A stretch of 61,582 bases of DNA, taken from CAYJLC01 sp044426345. Lineage in GTDB: Bacteria > Bacillota > Clostridia > Oscillospirales > Butyricicoccaceae. Positions 16,622 through 25,330 of this stretch are shown one piece after another. The position numbers and the translations under genes were made by a program. A model generated the notes under the pieces. It did no database searches. It was not told the origin of the DNA and saw nothing but the letters and a program-made list of their open reading frames with translations. The stretch covers positions 1-61,582 of the forward strand of contig JAWXUP010000009.1 of the NCBI GenBank assembly GCA_044426345.1, read 5' to 3'. How positions within the stretch are numbered: position 1 is the stretch's first letter; the number at the start of each line of letters is the position of its first letter.

Positions 16622-17902
16622 TTATTGTTGAGAAATTTCTAAAGCTTGTGCGATATCAGCAAGAATATCTTCGATATCCTCATAACCAACTGATAGACGA
16701 ATTGTACCAGATGTGATATTTGCTTTGTTTAGAGCTTCTTCGTTAAGTTGAGAGTGTGTAGTTGATGCTGGGTGAGAAACAAGACTTCTTGAGTCGCCTA
16801 AGTTTGCAACGTGTGATAATAATTTTACTGAATTAATAAATTTAATACCAGCCTCTTTGCCACCTTTGATGTTAAAAGTGAACATAGAACTTGCGCCTTT
16901 TGGAATTATTTCTTGTTGTAAAGCATAGTATGGACTGCTTTCTAGTGCAGGGTAGTTTACATTAATAACAGCATCTGATGCCTCTAAGTATTTTGCTACA
17001 GCAAGAGCATTTGAACAGTGTCTTTCCATACGAAGTGACAAAGTTTCAAGTCCTTGAAGTGTAAGCCAAGAATTCATTGGAGATTGACAAGCACCGATAT
17101 CACGTAAAGTGTTTGTACGAAGTCTAATAATAAAAGCTAAGTTACCAACAGCTTTTGCGAAAATTAAGCCTTTATAACTTGGGTCTGGTGTGTTAAACTC
17201 AGGGAAACGAGGATTATCTTCCCATTTGAAGTTACCAGCATCTACAACAACGCCACCCATAGATGTACCAGTTCCAGAAATATATTTTGTAGTAGAGTGG
17301 ATAACTATATTTGCACCGAACTCTATTGGTTTGATTAGGTAAGGTGTAGCAACTGTGTTGTCAGCGATTACAGGTATACCGTATTTTGCGCCGATTTCAC
17401 AAATAGCTTTAAGGTCGATTAAATTTGCGTTTGGATTTCCGATAATTTCAAGGAAAATTGCTTTAGTTTTATCTGTAATTAAAGCTTCAAAGCTAGATGG
17501 ATCATCTGCATTTGCAAATTTAACGTCAATACCCATTTTGCGAAGTGTTTTATCAAGTAAATTTACAGCGCCACCATAGATTGACATTGAAGAGATTATT
17601 TCATCGCCTTGTTGAGCAAGTGTAATCATAGTCATAAAAATTGCAGAGTGACCACTTGATGTTGCTAATGCACCAACGCCACCTTCTATTGCTGCCATTC
17701 TTTGTTCTAAAACATCAGATGTTGGGTTTTGAAGACGAGTATAGATATTACCAGCTTGTGATAAATCGAAAAGACTTGCTGCGTGTTCTGCACTGTCGAA
17801 AGAATAGGCAGTAGTCATATAAATTGGAACAGCTCGTGATTTTGTAGTTTCTTCAGAGGTGTATCCTGCGTGAAGTAATTTAGTGTTTAAACCTTGGTTC
17901 AT
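16622..17902 (-). CDS. metY: O-acetylhomoserine aminocarboxypropyltransferase (homocysteine synthase)
   Basis: A PLP enzyme of the Cys/Met metabolism family that makes homocysteine from O-acetylhomoserine and sulphide. At 426 residues it has the MetY length rather than the ~380 of MetB/MetC. Visible features are YTRLQNPTSDVLEQRMAAIEGG near the N-terminus, ISSMSIYGG, the PLP aspartate/lysine regions (VIADNTVATPYL; IHSTTKYISGTG with the Schiff-base lysine) and the C-terminal SRSLVSHPASTTH. The minus-strand ribosome binding site AAAGGAGTG precedes ATG 17902. It is a single gene, and I see no SAM riboswitch in the 100-base upstream gap. Confidence 0.93.
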   Translation of the reverse strand: MNQGLNTKLLHAGYTSEETTKSRAVPIYMTTAYSFDSAEHAASLFDLSQAGNIYTRLQNPTSDVLEQRMAAIEGGVGALATSSGHSAIFMTMITLAQQGDEIISSMSIYGGAVNLLDKTLRKMGIDVKFANADDPSSFEALITDKTKAIFLEIIGNPNANLIDLKAICEIGAKYGIPVIADNTVATPYLIKPIEFGANIVIHSTTKYISGTGTSMGGVVVDAGNFKWEDNPRFPEFNTPDPSYKGLIFAKAVGNLAFIIRLRTNTLRDIGACQSPMNSWLTLQGLETLSLRMERHCSNALAVAKYLEASDAVINVNYPALESSPYYALQQEIIPKGASSMFTFNIKGGKEAGIKFINSVKLLSHVANLGDSRSLVSHPASTTHSQLNEEALNKANITSGTIRLSVGYEDIEDILADIAQALEISQQ

Positions 17903-17933
17903 AAAATTGGCACTCCTTTATTTGTTATTATAA

Positions 17934-17962
17934 TTGAAATATTTTAAATCTTATGTTATACT
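17934..17962 (+). promoter_or_regulatory. Promoter of the D,D-carboxypeptidase gene
   Basis: TTGAAA at 17934-17939 and TATACT at 17957-17962, spacer 17. Confidence 0.65.
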
Positions 17963-18004
17963 AAAGTATATTAACTATTATAGCATAAGGAGACAACTTT
18001 TTAA

Positions 18005-19342
18005 ATGAAAAAAACCAACAAATTTACAAAATTTTTAATGATATTATGTATCATTTTTAATATTTTATGTCCAATAGCGTTTGCAGATGAGGATATTATG
18101 GAGCAAGTTCCAGAAATTTCAGCGTATTCTTATATGCTTTTCGACCAAGACACTGGTAATATTTTAGCTAGTGAAAATATAGATGAGAAAGTATATCCGG
18201 CAAGTACCACTAAAATTTTGTCAGCTATAGTAATTTTGGAAAATGCAGAGCTTGATGAAATTGTAACTGTAACTGAAGATGCTTATTGGAATATTGTGGT
18301 GGGTTCGAGCTCAGCAGGTATTGTTGAAGGCGAGCAAATGACGGTAGAAGATATGCTATATTGTATGATGTTGGCATCGGCAAATGAGGCAGCTAATGCG
18401 CTTGCAATCCACGTTGCAGGTTCGGTTGAAAATTTTGTGGGTATGATGAATTTAAAAGCGGTTCAGCTTGGCGCGTATGACTCTAATTTTATGAATCCAA
18501 ACGGATTGCATGATGAAAATCACTACACAACAGCGCACGATATGTCGATTATTACAAAATTTGCGTTAAAAAACGAAACATTTGCAACTATAGTTAAAAC
18601 TGCTCAAAAAACAATCCCAGCAACTAATATGAATGATGAAAAAAAGGTTTACACAACAAACTATTTGATTTATAGAAAAACAGACCCTAGATATTATCAA
18701 TACGCAAACGGAATTAAAACTGGGACAACAACACCAGCAGGTAACTGTTTGATTTCGCAAGCTACTAAAAATGATATGAACCTTATAGCGCTTATTTTTG
18801 GATGTGAAAAAAATCCAGATACGGGTGAAAATATGGTTTTCTACAAGATGGTGGAACTTTTTGAATGGGGATTTTCGAATTATTACACCGTGACTTTAGT
18901 TGAGCAACTTGAACCGAAAATTACTGTACCGGTTAGACTTTCATCGCAAAACGACTATATTTCTATGAAAACAGCGAATGATGTAGTCGGTCTAGTACCA
19001 AATGATTATGATTCGACAAAATTGGAGTTTAAATATAGCGTCCCGGAGGTAATTGACGCACCAATTGAAGTAGACGAAAAATTAGGAACAGTACAAGTTA
19101 GTTATGATGGCGTTTATTATGGAACGATAGACCTTTTGGCGGTAAATGACGTTGAAATGTCGCAAGTTTTATATTACGTAGACGTTTTGGAACAATTTTT
19201 TGTAAGTTCGACGTTTAAAATAATTCTTTCGTCTTTAGTTTTATTATTATTTTTAAGCGTTTTTGGTGCGAGAATTCAGAGACATAATCGTAAAAAGAAA
19301 AAAAGATATAAAGGTAAAAATATCAATAATAGATATAGATAA
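18005..19342 (+). CDS. Serine-type D-Ala-D-Ala carboxypeptidase (low-molecular-weight PBP)
   Basis: An exported penicillin-binding protein of 445 residues that trims the terminal D-alanine of peptidoglycan stem peptides. A signal peptide (residues ~1-28, cleaved near AFA) precedes the active-site SxxK motif STTK at 67-70. SAN is in ASANEAAN near 130, and KTG is in IKTGTTTPAG near 240. After a beta-rich C-terminal domain there is a membrane helix (about 400-420) and a highly basic cytoplasmic tail. DacF-like members act in sporulation and DacA-like members in growth; I cannot separate them. It has its own promoter and terminator. Confidence 0.92.
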   Translation: MKKTNKFTKFLMILCIIFNILCPIAFADEDIMEQVPEISAYSYMLFDQDTGNILASENIDEKVYPASTTKILSAIVILENAELDEIVTVTEDAYWNIVVGSSSAGIVEGEQMTVEDMLYCMMLASANEAANALAIHVAGSVENFVGMMNLKAVQLGAYDSNFMNPNGLHDENHYTTAHDMSIITKFALKNETFATIVKTAQKTIPATNMNDEKKVYTTNYLIYRKTDPRYYQYANGIKTGTTTPAGNCLISQATKNDMNLIALIFGCEKNPDTGENMVFYKMVELFEWGFSNYYTVTLVEQLEPKITVPVRLSSQNDYISMKTANDVVGLVPNDYDSTKLEFKYSVPEVIDAPIEVDEKLGTVQVSYDGVYYGTIDLLAVNDVEMSQVLYYVDVLEQFFVSSTFKIILSSLVLLLFLSVFGARIQRHNRKKKKRYKGKNINNRYR

Positions 19343-19352
19343 TTGAATTAAA

Positions 19353-19382
19353 AAAACCGATGTGTGAAAACATCGGTTTTTT
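19353..19382 (+). terminator. Terminator after the D,D-carboxypeptidase
   Basis: AAAACCGATGT (19353-19363) pairs with ACATCGGTTTT (19370-19380), ending in TTTTTT. Confidence 0.9.
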
Positions 19383-19384
19383 GC

Positions 19385-19520
19385 ATAGTAAAACCGTACG
19401 GACGGCATCTTCTACGTATCGTTTCACGCAATGAAAATCGTAAAATCATTTAAAATATTGTGCAATTGTAGGGACGGTCATTGGCCGTCCGTCATACCGA
19501 TACGTCAGTTTTAATTTAAT
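19385..19520. repeat. Decayed palindromic repeat remnants
   Basis: The segment holds TGTAGGGACGGTCattGGCCGTCC (about 19467-19490) and a CATACCGATACGTCAG tail, both diverged forms of modules seen elsewhere. A poorer GTACGGACGGCATC piece lies at 19395-19412. Nothing else is recognisable in the 269 bases between the carboxypeptidase and spoIIP. Confidence 0.6.
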
Positions 19521-19611
19521 CGATGTCAATTTATTGCACGGTGAACGGTTTGAAGTGGAAACGCAACCCTACGTGATGCATATTTTTATAGTTTAATAAA
19601 ATCAATTAAGC

Positions 19612-20607
19612 TTAATACATAAGCAAATATTCGGCTAAATCTTGCGAAAAAACCTCTATAGCATTGATGGCTTGGGTTAGCGTGTTTCCACTAGTACCAA
19701 CTTCGATAAGCATAGAACCACTGGTAGCGTGTTGATTAAAGCGTGATTCACGTAAATTTATGTCCTTCATAAGACCATCGTCAACTTGGTTGATATAAGT
19801 CTGCAAATTCACAGCATTATTTAGATTATCTTGCCAGTTATCGTGTTCTAAACCACCGGCATTTGTACCGATTACCATCATAATTTGGGCGCATTCTTGT
19901 CCGTCAATATCTACTGTAGTGTATGTATGTTGGTCATTAAGACCGATAATTGCATCTCGGTGAACATCAATTACCATTTTTATCGATGGATATTGCTCAA
20001 GATAGCTCTCGATTGACTCTAGTGAACGGTCATAAGAACCGTTATATTCAGGATAATCGTGATATTCGTCGCAATATATTGAGGTGATGCCCATTTCATT
20101 TAAATTTTCAGCAAGAAGGCTCGCGATTTTAGCAATACTTACATCTTTATCGGTAGAACGACGGTCTACAGTTGCCTCGTAGTCATAATTTTCGTCATTT
20201 GAGTAACTTTCAGTGCCGTGCGTGTGAACGATTAAAATTTCAGGCTCTTCGGTGTGCCTTATAATGCCTAAATTTATCGGATTTGATAGCATATCGGTTA
20301 AGTCGTAATATTTACTGGTTTGATCATTTATATGTAGGTTCTCAACAATTTCTTCAACATCTAGCTCACTTGGTTCGGATTGCGTGATTATAGGTAAAAA
20401 ACTGGACTCTGACGAGGTTTCTAGCAGTTCTTGAGTGTTGGTAGCTTCATCAAAATAAATGCCGTATTCTGCCATTAAAATCGCTTTGATAATATTGAAA
20501 TTATTTGTGTATTTTTCGAGTGTACTTTGATTTAAACTTACTGCAAACGTGAACAACGTAATAATTGCACACGAAATTAATATAGGATTTATTTTAATTT
20601 TTTTCAT
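19612..20607 (-). CDS. spoIIP: Stage II sporulation protein P
   Basis: SpoIIP is the amidase/endopeptidase of the SpoIIDMP machine that removes septal peptidoglycan during engulfment. The 331-residue protein has an N-terminal membrane anchor (about 9-26). The catalytic domain starts with ILIVHTHGTESY (zinc-binding histidine and glutamate), then DVSIAKIASLLAENLNEMG, DRSLESIESYL and KMVIDVHRDAI with another ligand histidine. LIEVGTSGNT near the end supplies the catalytic glutamate. It lies 23 bases after gpr on the same strand, and gpr-spoIIP is a conserved pair in Firmicutes. Confidence 0.95.
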   Translation of the reverse strand: MKKIKINPILISCAIITLFTFAVSLNQSTLEKYTNNFNIIKAILMAEYGIYFDEATNTQELLETSSESSFLPIITQSEPSELDVEEIVENLHINDQTSKYYDLTDMLSNPINLGIIRHTEEPEILIVHTHGTESYSNDENYDYEATVDRRSTDKDVSIAKIASLLAENLNEMGITSIYCDEYHDYPEYNGSYDRSLESIESYLEQYPSIKMVIDVHRDAIIGLNDQHTYTTVDIDGQECAQIMMVIGTNAGGLEHDNWQDNLNNAVNLQTYINQVDDGLMKDINLRESRFNQHATSGSMLIEVGTSGNTLTQAINAIEVFSQDLAEYLLMY

Positions 20608-20630
20608 TGCACACTCCTTGTAATTTGAAT

Positions 20631-21473
20631 TTATTCCAGAAAAATTTCAATATCTTGCTCACTTAGTGAATGATTTAGCGTTTGATTTATAGAAAGAGAA
20701 ATTATTTTAGAGGTTTTTTTTATGATATTATCAATTTCTTTGGGTGTTACTATAATATTTTCGTATAAGCTAAAATCTGCAGTCTTACTTATAGAATATG
20801 CAAGAGTTTTTCCTGTTATCACAGTTGGTACTCCAATAGCTACAACTTTTACACCTAAATTTTGTTGGTTTATAGCAAATCTATCATTACCAATACCAGA
20901 ACCAGGCGTAAGTCCAGTGTTAGAAATCTGAATTACAGTGCCAAGTCGTGCTGGATTTTTTGCAGCTAGCGCATCAATGGCTAAAATGCAATCAGGTTTT
21001 ACATCTTTGCAGATATTTTTTAAGATAACACCAGTTTCTATTCCTGTTTTGCCTAAAACGTTTGTCGAGATAACAGAAACTTCATTTAAATGCTCAAAAA
21101 AACTGCTTTCTAGTAGATGCCTTGTAGCTATAGAGTTGTCAGCAACCATTGGTCCGAGAGCATCTGGAGTGATATTTTTATTACCAATACCAGCTATTAA
21201 AAAATTTTCACAGTTTTGCACTAGACTTTTTAGTATATTTTTGATACAATATATAATGTCGTTAGTTTCTCTATCTTGAATTTCAATAGTATAGTAATCA
21301 CCGATAGGTTTGCCGATTTTTTCAGCACCTTGTTCGTTTAAAATGCATACTTTTGTTATTTTGCAAGTATTATCGAAATATTCTTCCGAGAAAACTCCAG
21401 AAAATTTTGATAAATCGAAGTTACTATCTTTGAGGATTTCGCAGGTTTCTAATACTAAATCTGTCTTTATCAT
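20631..21473 (-). CDS. gpr: Germination protease GPR
   Basis: GPR is the atypical aspartic protease that degrades small acid-soluble spore proteins at germination; it is made in the forespore as a zymogen. The 280 residues include IAGIGNKNITPDALGP followed by DNSIATRHL, the hallmark of the family, VLGKTGIETG, ILAIDALAAKNPARLG with catalytic-site aspartate, and LTPGSGIGNDR. GTG 21485 would place the start on top of GGGAG, so ATG 21473, 12 bases behind it, is preferred. It is co-directional with spoIIP and divergent from rpsT. Confidence 0.94.
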   Translation of the reverse strand: MIKTDLVLETCEILKDSNFDLSKFSGVFSEEYFDNTCKITKVCILNEQGAEKIGKPIGDYYTIEIQDRETNDIIYCIKNILKSLVQNCENFLIAGIGNKNITPDALGPMVADNSIATRHLLESSFFEHLNEVSVISTNVLGKTGIETGVILKNICKDVKPDCILAIDALAAKNPARLGTVIQISNTGLTPGSGIGNDRFAINQQNLGVKVVAIGVPTVITGKTLAYSISKTADFSLYENIIVTPKEIDNIIKKTSKIISLSINQTLNHSLSEQDIEIFLE

Positions 21474-21546
21474 AATTATACACACTCCCTGTTATTATTG
21501 TAAACAAATTTATTTTAAATATTCTGTTTTTTTTCTTAAAAAAGAC

Positions 21547-21575
21547 TTGCAATTTAAAGATACTTCTGTTATAAT
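21547..21575 (+). promoter_or_regulatory. Promoter of rpsT
   Basis: TTGCAA at 21547-21552 and TATAAT at 21570-21575, spacer 17; close to consensus, as expected for a ribosomal protein gene. Confidence 0.75.
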
Positions 21576-21615
21576 AATAAGCACTGACTAATATTTATCG
21601 AAGGAGGTGGACACA

Positions 21616-21879
21616 TTGCCAAACATTAAGTCTGCCAAGAAACGTGTTCTTGTAAACAAAGTTAAATACTTAAACAATCAATCTTTCAAATCTGCTTTAA
21701 AAACAACTTTAAAGAAATTTGATGTTGCTGTTGCAGGTGGTAATAAAGAAGAAGCTCAAACTGCTTACACTGCTGCTGTTAAAGCTGTAGATAAAGCTTG
21801 TGCTAAAAATATCTATCACGCTAACAAAGCTGCTAGACAAAAAAGCGCTTTAACTCTTAAATTAAATACTGTTAAATAG
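21616..21879 (+). CDS. rpsT: 30S ribosomal protein S20
   Basis: S20 is a helical protein of the small ribosomal subunit body. The family start (M)PNIKSAKKR is clear, and the body is lysine- and alanine-rich to the end. A GTG at 21607 is in frame, but AAGGAGGTGG at 21601-21610 lies 5 bases before TTG 21616. That gives 87 residues and the canonical N-terminus, so the start is TTG. It is a single-gene unit with promoter and terminator, next to gpr-spoIIP as in many Firmicutes. Confidence 0.97.
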   Translation: MPNIKSAKKRVLVNKVKYLNNQSFKSALKTTLKKFDVAVAGGNKEEAQTAYTAAVKAVDKACAKNIYHANKAARQKSALTLKLNTVK

Positions 21880-21889
21880 TAAAACTTTG

Positions 21890-21919
21890 CCTGTGCTTTT
21901 TAAGTGCAGGTATTTTTTT
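21890..21919 (+). terminator. Terminator of rpsT
   Basis: CCTGTGC (21890-21896) pairs with GTGCAGG (21904-21910) with two G-U pairs, then TATTTTTTT. A further hairpin, CTACTacggtAGCG-like, and CCAACC/GGTTGG lie at 21965-21997. Confidence 0.7.
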
Positions 21920-22018
21920 GTCCAAATTTATTATTGTCTCCTTTTTAGACGTAAAAGCATTTCGCTACTACGGTAGCGCCCAACCTCCTCGGTTGGATCG
22001 AGCAAGTTTTTAAAAAAC

Positions 22019-22069
22019 TTGACAAATTTCTTGTACTACTGTATTATGTAATTAATACAGTAGTACAAG
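22019..22069 (+). promoter_or_regulatory. Promoter with overlapping 17+17 palindromic operator
   Basis: TTGACA (22019-22024) and TATTAT (22042-22047), spacer 17, form a near-consensus promoter. A perfect inverted repeat, CTTGTACTACTGTATTA (22030-22046), six-base loop, then its exact complement (22053-22069), covers the -10 box and transcription start. The TGTACTA core resembles the operators of YtrA-type GntR regulators. The regulator encoded immediately downstream is the obvious ligand, so the operon is probably auto-repressed. Confidence 0.9.
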
Positions 22070-22084
22070 AAGGGAGAGATGTGT

Positions 22085-22459
22085 TTGAAATGGCAATTTG
22101 AAAGCGATAGGCCGATTTATCTACAGCTTGTGGAAATTTTAAAGGCAGATATTATAGCAAATGATTATCAAGTCGGTCAAAAATTTCCATCAGTTCGCGA
22201 ACTTGCTCAACTTGCATCAGTAAATCCTAATACAATGCAAAAAGCAATGGTTGAGTTAGAGCGACAAGGGTTTTTAGAGTCAAATCGAACTTCTGGTCGT
22301 GTTATTTCGGCGAATTTCGAAAAAATAAACACCGAACGTGATGCTTTAGCGACTAAAAAAGTAAAAGATTTTATCGAGAAGATGAATAAATTAGGGTATT
22401 CATATCATCAAATTATTTCTATGATAGAGGAGGTGCGTTATGGCTCTAGTAGAGATTAA
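22085..22459 (+). CDS. GntR-family transcriptional regulator, YtrA subfamily
   Basis: A 124-residue regulator. The winged helix-turn-helix of the GntR family spans about residues 8-72 (PIYLQLVEILKADIIAND, FPSVRELAQLASVNPNTMQKA, LERQGFLESNRTSGR). Only a short two-helix C-terminal region follows instead of a large ligand domain, which defines the YtrA subfamily. Such repressors control ABC transporter operons that often respond to cell-wall stress. ATG 22079 is only two bases from GGGAG; TTG 22085 has correct spacing and gives the typical M-K-W start. It overlaps the ABC ATPase gene by 20 bases. Confidence 0.9.
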   Translation: MKWQFESDRPIYLQLVEILKADIIANDYQVGQKFPSVRELAQLASVNPNTMQKAMVELERQGFLESNRTSGRVISANFEKINTERDALATKKVKDFIEKMNKLGYSYHQIISMIEEVRYGSSRD

Positions 22460-23138
22460 AAATGTCACGAAAAAATATGGAAAACATAAAGTTGCGCTCG
22501 ATAGCGTATCATTAACACTGGAAAAAGGACGCATTATTGGTCTTTTGGGTCCAAATGGTAGTGGAAAAACTACTCTTATTAAAATTTTAGCAGGTATTTT
22601 AAGCAAAAATCAAGGCAAAGTAAAAATCGATGGTTTTGATATTGGTGTTGAAACTAAAAAAATCGTATCATATCTACCAGATGTAAGTTATATTAATGAT
22701 AATCAAAAAATATCCCAAGTTATTGCGTATTTTTGCGATTTTTACGAAGATTTTGATAGAAATCGTGCTGAAAGTATGCTTGAAAATCTAAATATTGACT
22801 TAAATTTGAAGTATAAAACATTGTCTAAGGGTATGAAGGAAAAAGTTCAGCTTGTACTTGTTATGAGTAGACGCGCAAAACTTTATTTGCTAGATGAACC
22901 TATCGCTGGTGTAGACCCTGCCTCTCGTGATTATATTTTAAATACGATTATTAGAAATTATGATGCAAATGCAACAATTTTGATGTCAACCCACTTGATT
23001 TCGGATATAGAAAACATTTTAGATGACATAATTTTTATAAATGACTCACATATCGGTTTAGTTTCTACAGTTGACGATATTCGTGCAAACTTCGGTAGAA
23101 GTGTTGACGAGCATTTTAGGGAGGTGTACAGATGTTAG
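22440..23138 (+). CDS. ABC transporter ATP-binding protein
   Basis: A 232-residue ATPase subunit. Walker A is GPNGSGKTT near residue 38, the signature is LSKGMKEKVQ near 132 (a variant with K for G), and Walker B is LYLLDEP near 150, followed by the switch histidine STHL. It is of the type found with YtrA/BcrA-like two-component exporters. GAGGAGGTG upstream gives a strong ribosome binding site inside the gntR gene. It overlaps the permease gene by 7 bases, so the regulator, ATPase and permease are translationally linked. Confidence 0.94.
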   Translation: MALVEIKNVTKKYGKHKVALDSVSLTLEKGRIIGLLGPNGSGKTTLIKILAGILSKNQGKVKIDGFDIGVETKKIVSYLPDVSYINDNQKISQVIAYFCDFYEDFDRNRAESMLENLNIDLNLKYKTLSKGMKEKVQLVLVMSRRAKLYLLDEPIAGVDPASRDYILNTIIRNYDANATILMSTHLISDIENILDDIIFINDSHIGLVSTVDDIRANFGRSVDEHFREVYRC

Positions 23139-23965
23139 GAAAATTAATGAAATATGATTTAAAATCCTTATTTAAACTACTCTTTCCACTGTATATAGCA
23201 GGATTATTATTGGCAGTTATGAATGGATTTTTCCTAATTCCAGCACAAACCAAGGTCGAAATGATGCAGTATGATTTTTGGGTTGCAATTCTCGAGCTTT
23301 TCCATTCTATGAGCATAATGATAATTTGGTTACTCAATTTTATTACAGTTATATGGTGCGTAATTCGTACTTACAATAGCATTTTTGCAAAAGAAGGATA
23401 TTTGACTAATACGCTACCTGTTACGCATCATCAAATATTGATTTCGAAAATAGTATCCTCAGCAATCGCTTGTGCAGCTACAACTTTCGTAGTTTTAAGT
23501 CTTACTTTGATTCTTAGCATAGGATATCTAGATTTTGATATGAAATTACTTTTTTATTATATAGAATTGGAAGAAATAATTGAGATTATAAAGCTAATAC
23601 CGTTATCTTTTGCTTTCAGCGCTTTTGTGTGTTCTATTGTAATTTATTTGGGATATGCTTTAGTGATTTTAGTATCAATTGCGCTAGGTCATCTGTCAAA
23701 ATATCGCGTTATTATGGCATTTGTCGCTTTTTTTGCAATAGAATATGTCATTATTCAGCCAGCATCTACTGCGATTTTATTTACTTTTATGCTAAGTCCT
23801 AATATATCTTTTAAATCGCTTTTTTATGGTGTTGAAAGTTTGAATTTGCTTTTATCGGCATTAGTGCCTATTGTATGGGCTGTTACTACATTTTATGCAG
23901 TCATTTCAGTTATTTGTTACTTAGTAATTGCGTATATTGTGAAAAATAAATTGAATTTACAGTAA
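23132..23965 (+). CDS. ABC transporter permease
   Basis: A 277-residue membrane protein with about six hydrophobic segments (residues ~15-35, 50-75, 105-130, 150-185, 190-225, 240-270). It is the membrane partner of the preceding ATPase. It resembles the ABC-2 type permeases seen with YtrA regulators. The exported molecule is unknown; antimicrobial peptide or lipid II-binding antibiotic resistance is the usual context, which here is inference. A strong terminator closes the operon. Confidence 0.85.
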   Translation: MLGKLMKYDLKSLFKLLFPLYIAGLLLAVMNGFFLIPAQTKVEMMQYDFWVAILELFHSMSIMIIWLLNFITVIWCVIRTYNSIFAKEGYLTNTLPVTHHQILISKIVSSAIACAATTFVVLSLTLILSIGYLDFDMKLLFYYIELEEIIEIIKLIPLSFAFSAFVCSIVIYLGYALVILVSIALGHLSKYRVIMAFVAFFAIEYVIIQPASTAILFTFMLSPNISFKSLFYGVESLNLLLSALVPIVWAVTTFYAVISVICYLVIAYIVKNKLNLQ

Positions 23966-23972
23966 TTTTAGA

Positions 23973-24001
23973 TAGCATCATTAATTTGGTGCTATTTTTT
24001 T
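23973..24001 (+). terminator. Terminator of the gntR-ABC operon
   Basis: TAGCATCA (23973-23980) pairs with TGGTGCTA (23987-23994), then TTTTTTT. Confidence 0.85.
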
Positions 24002-24051
24002 GTACTTTTTTTAGTATCATAAGCATAAACTTTAGCAAAAGGAGTGGTTTT

Positions 24052-24537
24052 ATGTTTATTTATACTGCGAAAATTTCCAAAAAAAAGGTAGTTTTAGGTA
24101 TTTTGTTGGTAGGATTGTTGCTTATGTTGATAATTTTGCTACGTCCATCATCTGATGCCTATACTGTTTTGGCTGAGCAAGAAGAGCAAGCAATTATGGC
24201 GTCAATTACGGTAGGTGGAATTAAAACGAATGAAGACCGACGTATTTTTTTAAGCGAGCGTGGATATGAGGTGTCAGTAAATGAGCTTTCGGTAAAAAAA
24301 GTGCAGATTCCAACTGAATTTGATGATGTTTATTCCAATTATAACGCTATACAGTTAAATCAAGGTTTCGATTTGACTAAATTTCAAGGGAAAACCGTAG
24401 AAATGTACACTTACCAAGTTTATAATTACGACGATTCCGATGAGGAAGTTTATGCTAATATTTTGGTTTATAATGAAAAAATTATCGGTGGTGACCTTCA
24501 AAGTGCCTCTCTTGATGGTTTTATTAGTGGTTTTTAG
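24052..24537 (+). CDS. Membrane-anchored protein of unknown function (DUF4830-like)
   Basis: I place this only loosely in the DUF4830 group. From ATG 24052 (AAAGGAGTGG 6 bases upstream) the protein has 161 residues. The frame also opens at 23986, but that part lies in the terminator. A short cytoplasmic stretch is followed by one membrane helix (about 11-31), then an extracellular domain with TNEDRRIFLSERGYEVS, QGFDLTKFQGKTVEMYTYQV and VYNEKIIGGDLQS. The closing strand and the repeated phrase about an external loop fit a small secreted-type fold. It is monocistronic between the ABC operon and rsuA. Confidence 0.7.
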   Translation: MFIYTAKISKKKVVLGILLVGLLLMLIILLRPSSDAYTVLAEQEEQAIMASITVGGIKTNEDRRIFLSERGYEVSVNELSVKKVQIPTEFDDVYSNYNAIQLNQGFDLTKFQGKTVEMYTYQVYNYDDSDEEVYANILVYNEKIIGGDLQSASLDGFISGF

Positions 24538-24546
24538 AAATGTTAA

Positions 24547-24575
24547 TTGATTTTTATGCTACTTTATGCTAGAAT
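24547..24575 (+). promoter_or_regulatory. Promoter of the rsuA-acpS-lipoprotein-alr run
   Basis: TTGATT at 24547-24552 and TAGAAT at 24570-24575, spacer 17. The -10 box overlaps the alternative ATG at 24566, which supports the later TTG start of rsuA. Confidence 0.6.
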
Positions 24576-24595
24576 TATTGCAAGGTGGTGATTAT

Positions 24596-25330
24596 TTGCA
24601 ACGACTTGATAAATTTTTGGTAAATTTAGGGTACGGTTCTCGAAATGAGATTAAAAATATAGCGAAAAGTGGAAGAATTTTGGTAAATGGAGTAAAAGTT
24701 TACAAAACCGATGTTAAAATAGATGAAAATGCTGACGAAATTATATTTTGTGGTGAAAAAGTCATCTTTAAGAAAGATATTTATATAATGCTTAACAAAA
24801 AAGCAGGATATGTAACGGCTAATCAAGATAATCTACATAAAACAATATTTGATTTGCTTGATGAAAAATTACAAAAAATGCAACTTTTTGCGATTGGAAG
24901 ACTTGATAAAGATACAGAAGGTCTGCTTTTGATAACAAATGATGGAGCTTTGTCACACGGACTAATGTCACCTAAAAAGCACGTTGATAAGGTTTATTAC
25001 GCAGAAGTTTTTGGAGAAATTTTACCAGAACATATCGAAAAATTTGAGCAAGGCGTTGTTTTTGAGGACGGTACAAAGTGTAAATCAGCAAAGTTAGAAA
25101 TTATCGAGAGTGCTGAAATTTCCAAGGCTTATGTAACAATTTCTGAAGGAAAATTTCATCAGGTGAAAATTATGTTTAGGACTATAAATTGTACAGTTTC
25201 TTACTTGAAACGCATAAAAATTGCTGATTTAGACCTAGATAATACGTTGAATTTAGGTGAATATCGTTATTTAACCGATAAAGAAGAGCAATATCTTAAA
25301 AATATTGCATTTGGAGATAAAAATGTTTAA
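24596..25330 (+). CDS. rsuA: Pseudouridine synthase, RsuA/RluB family
   Basis: An rRNA pseudouridine synthase. An N-terminal S4 domain (residues ~1-60: RLDKFLVNLGYGSRNEIKN...RILVNG) is followed by the catalytic domain, whose GRLDKDTEGLLLITNDG carries the active-site aspartate near residue 103. MLNKKAGYVTA and HQVKIMFRTI are the other family motifs. 245 residues is the usual size. Whether the target is 16S U516 or a 23S site cannot be told. AAGGTGGTG precedes TTG 24596. Its end overlaps acpS by 8 bases. Confidence 0.92.
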   Translation: MQRLDKFLVNLGYGSRNEIKNIAKSGRILVNGVKVYKTDVKIDENADEIIFCGEKVIFKKDIYIMLNKKAGYVTANQDNLHKTIFDLLDEKLQKMQLFAIGRLDKDTEGLLLITNDGALSHGLMSPKKHVDKVYYAEVFGEILPEHIEKFEQGVVFEDGTKCKSAKLEIIESAEISKAYVTISEGKFHQVKIMFRTINCTVSYLKRIKIADLDLDNTLNLGEYRYLTDKEEQYLKNIAFGDKNV

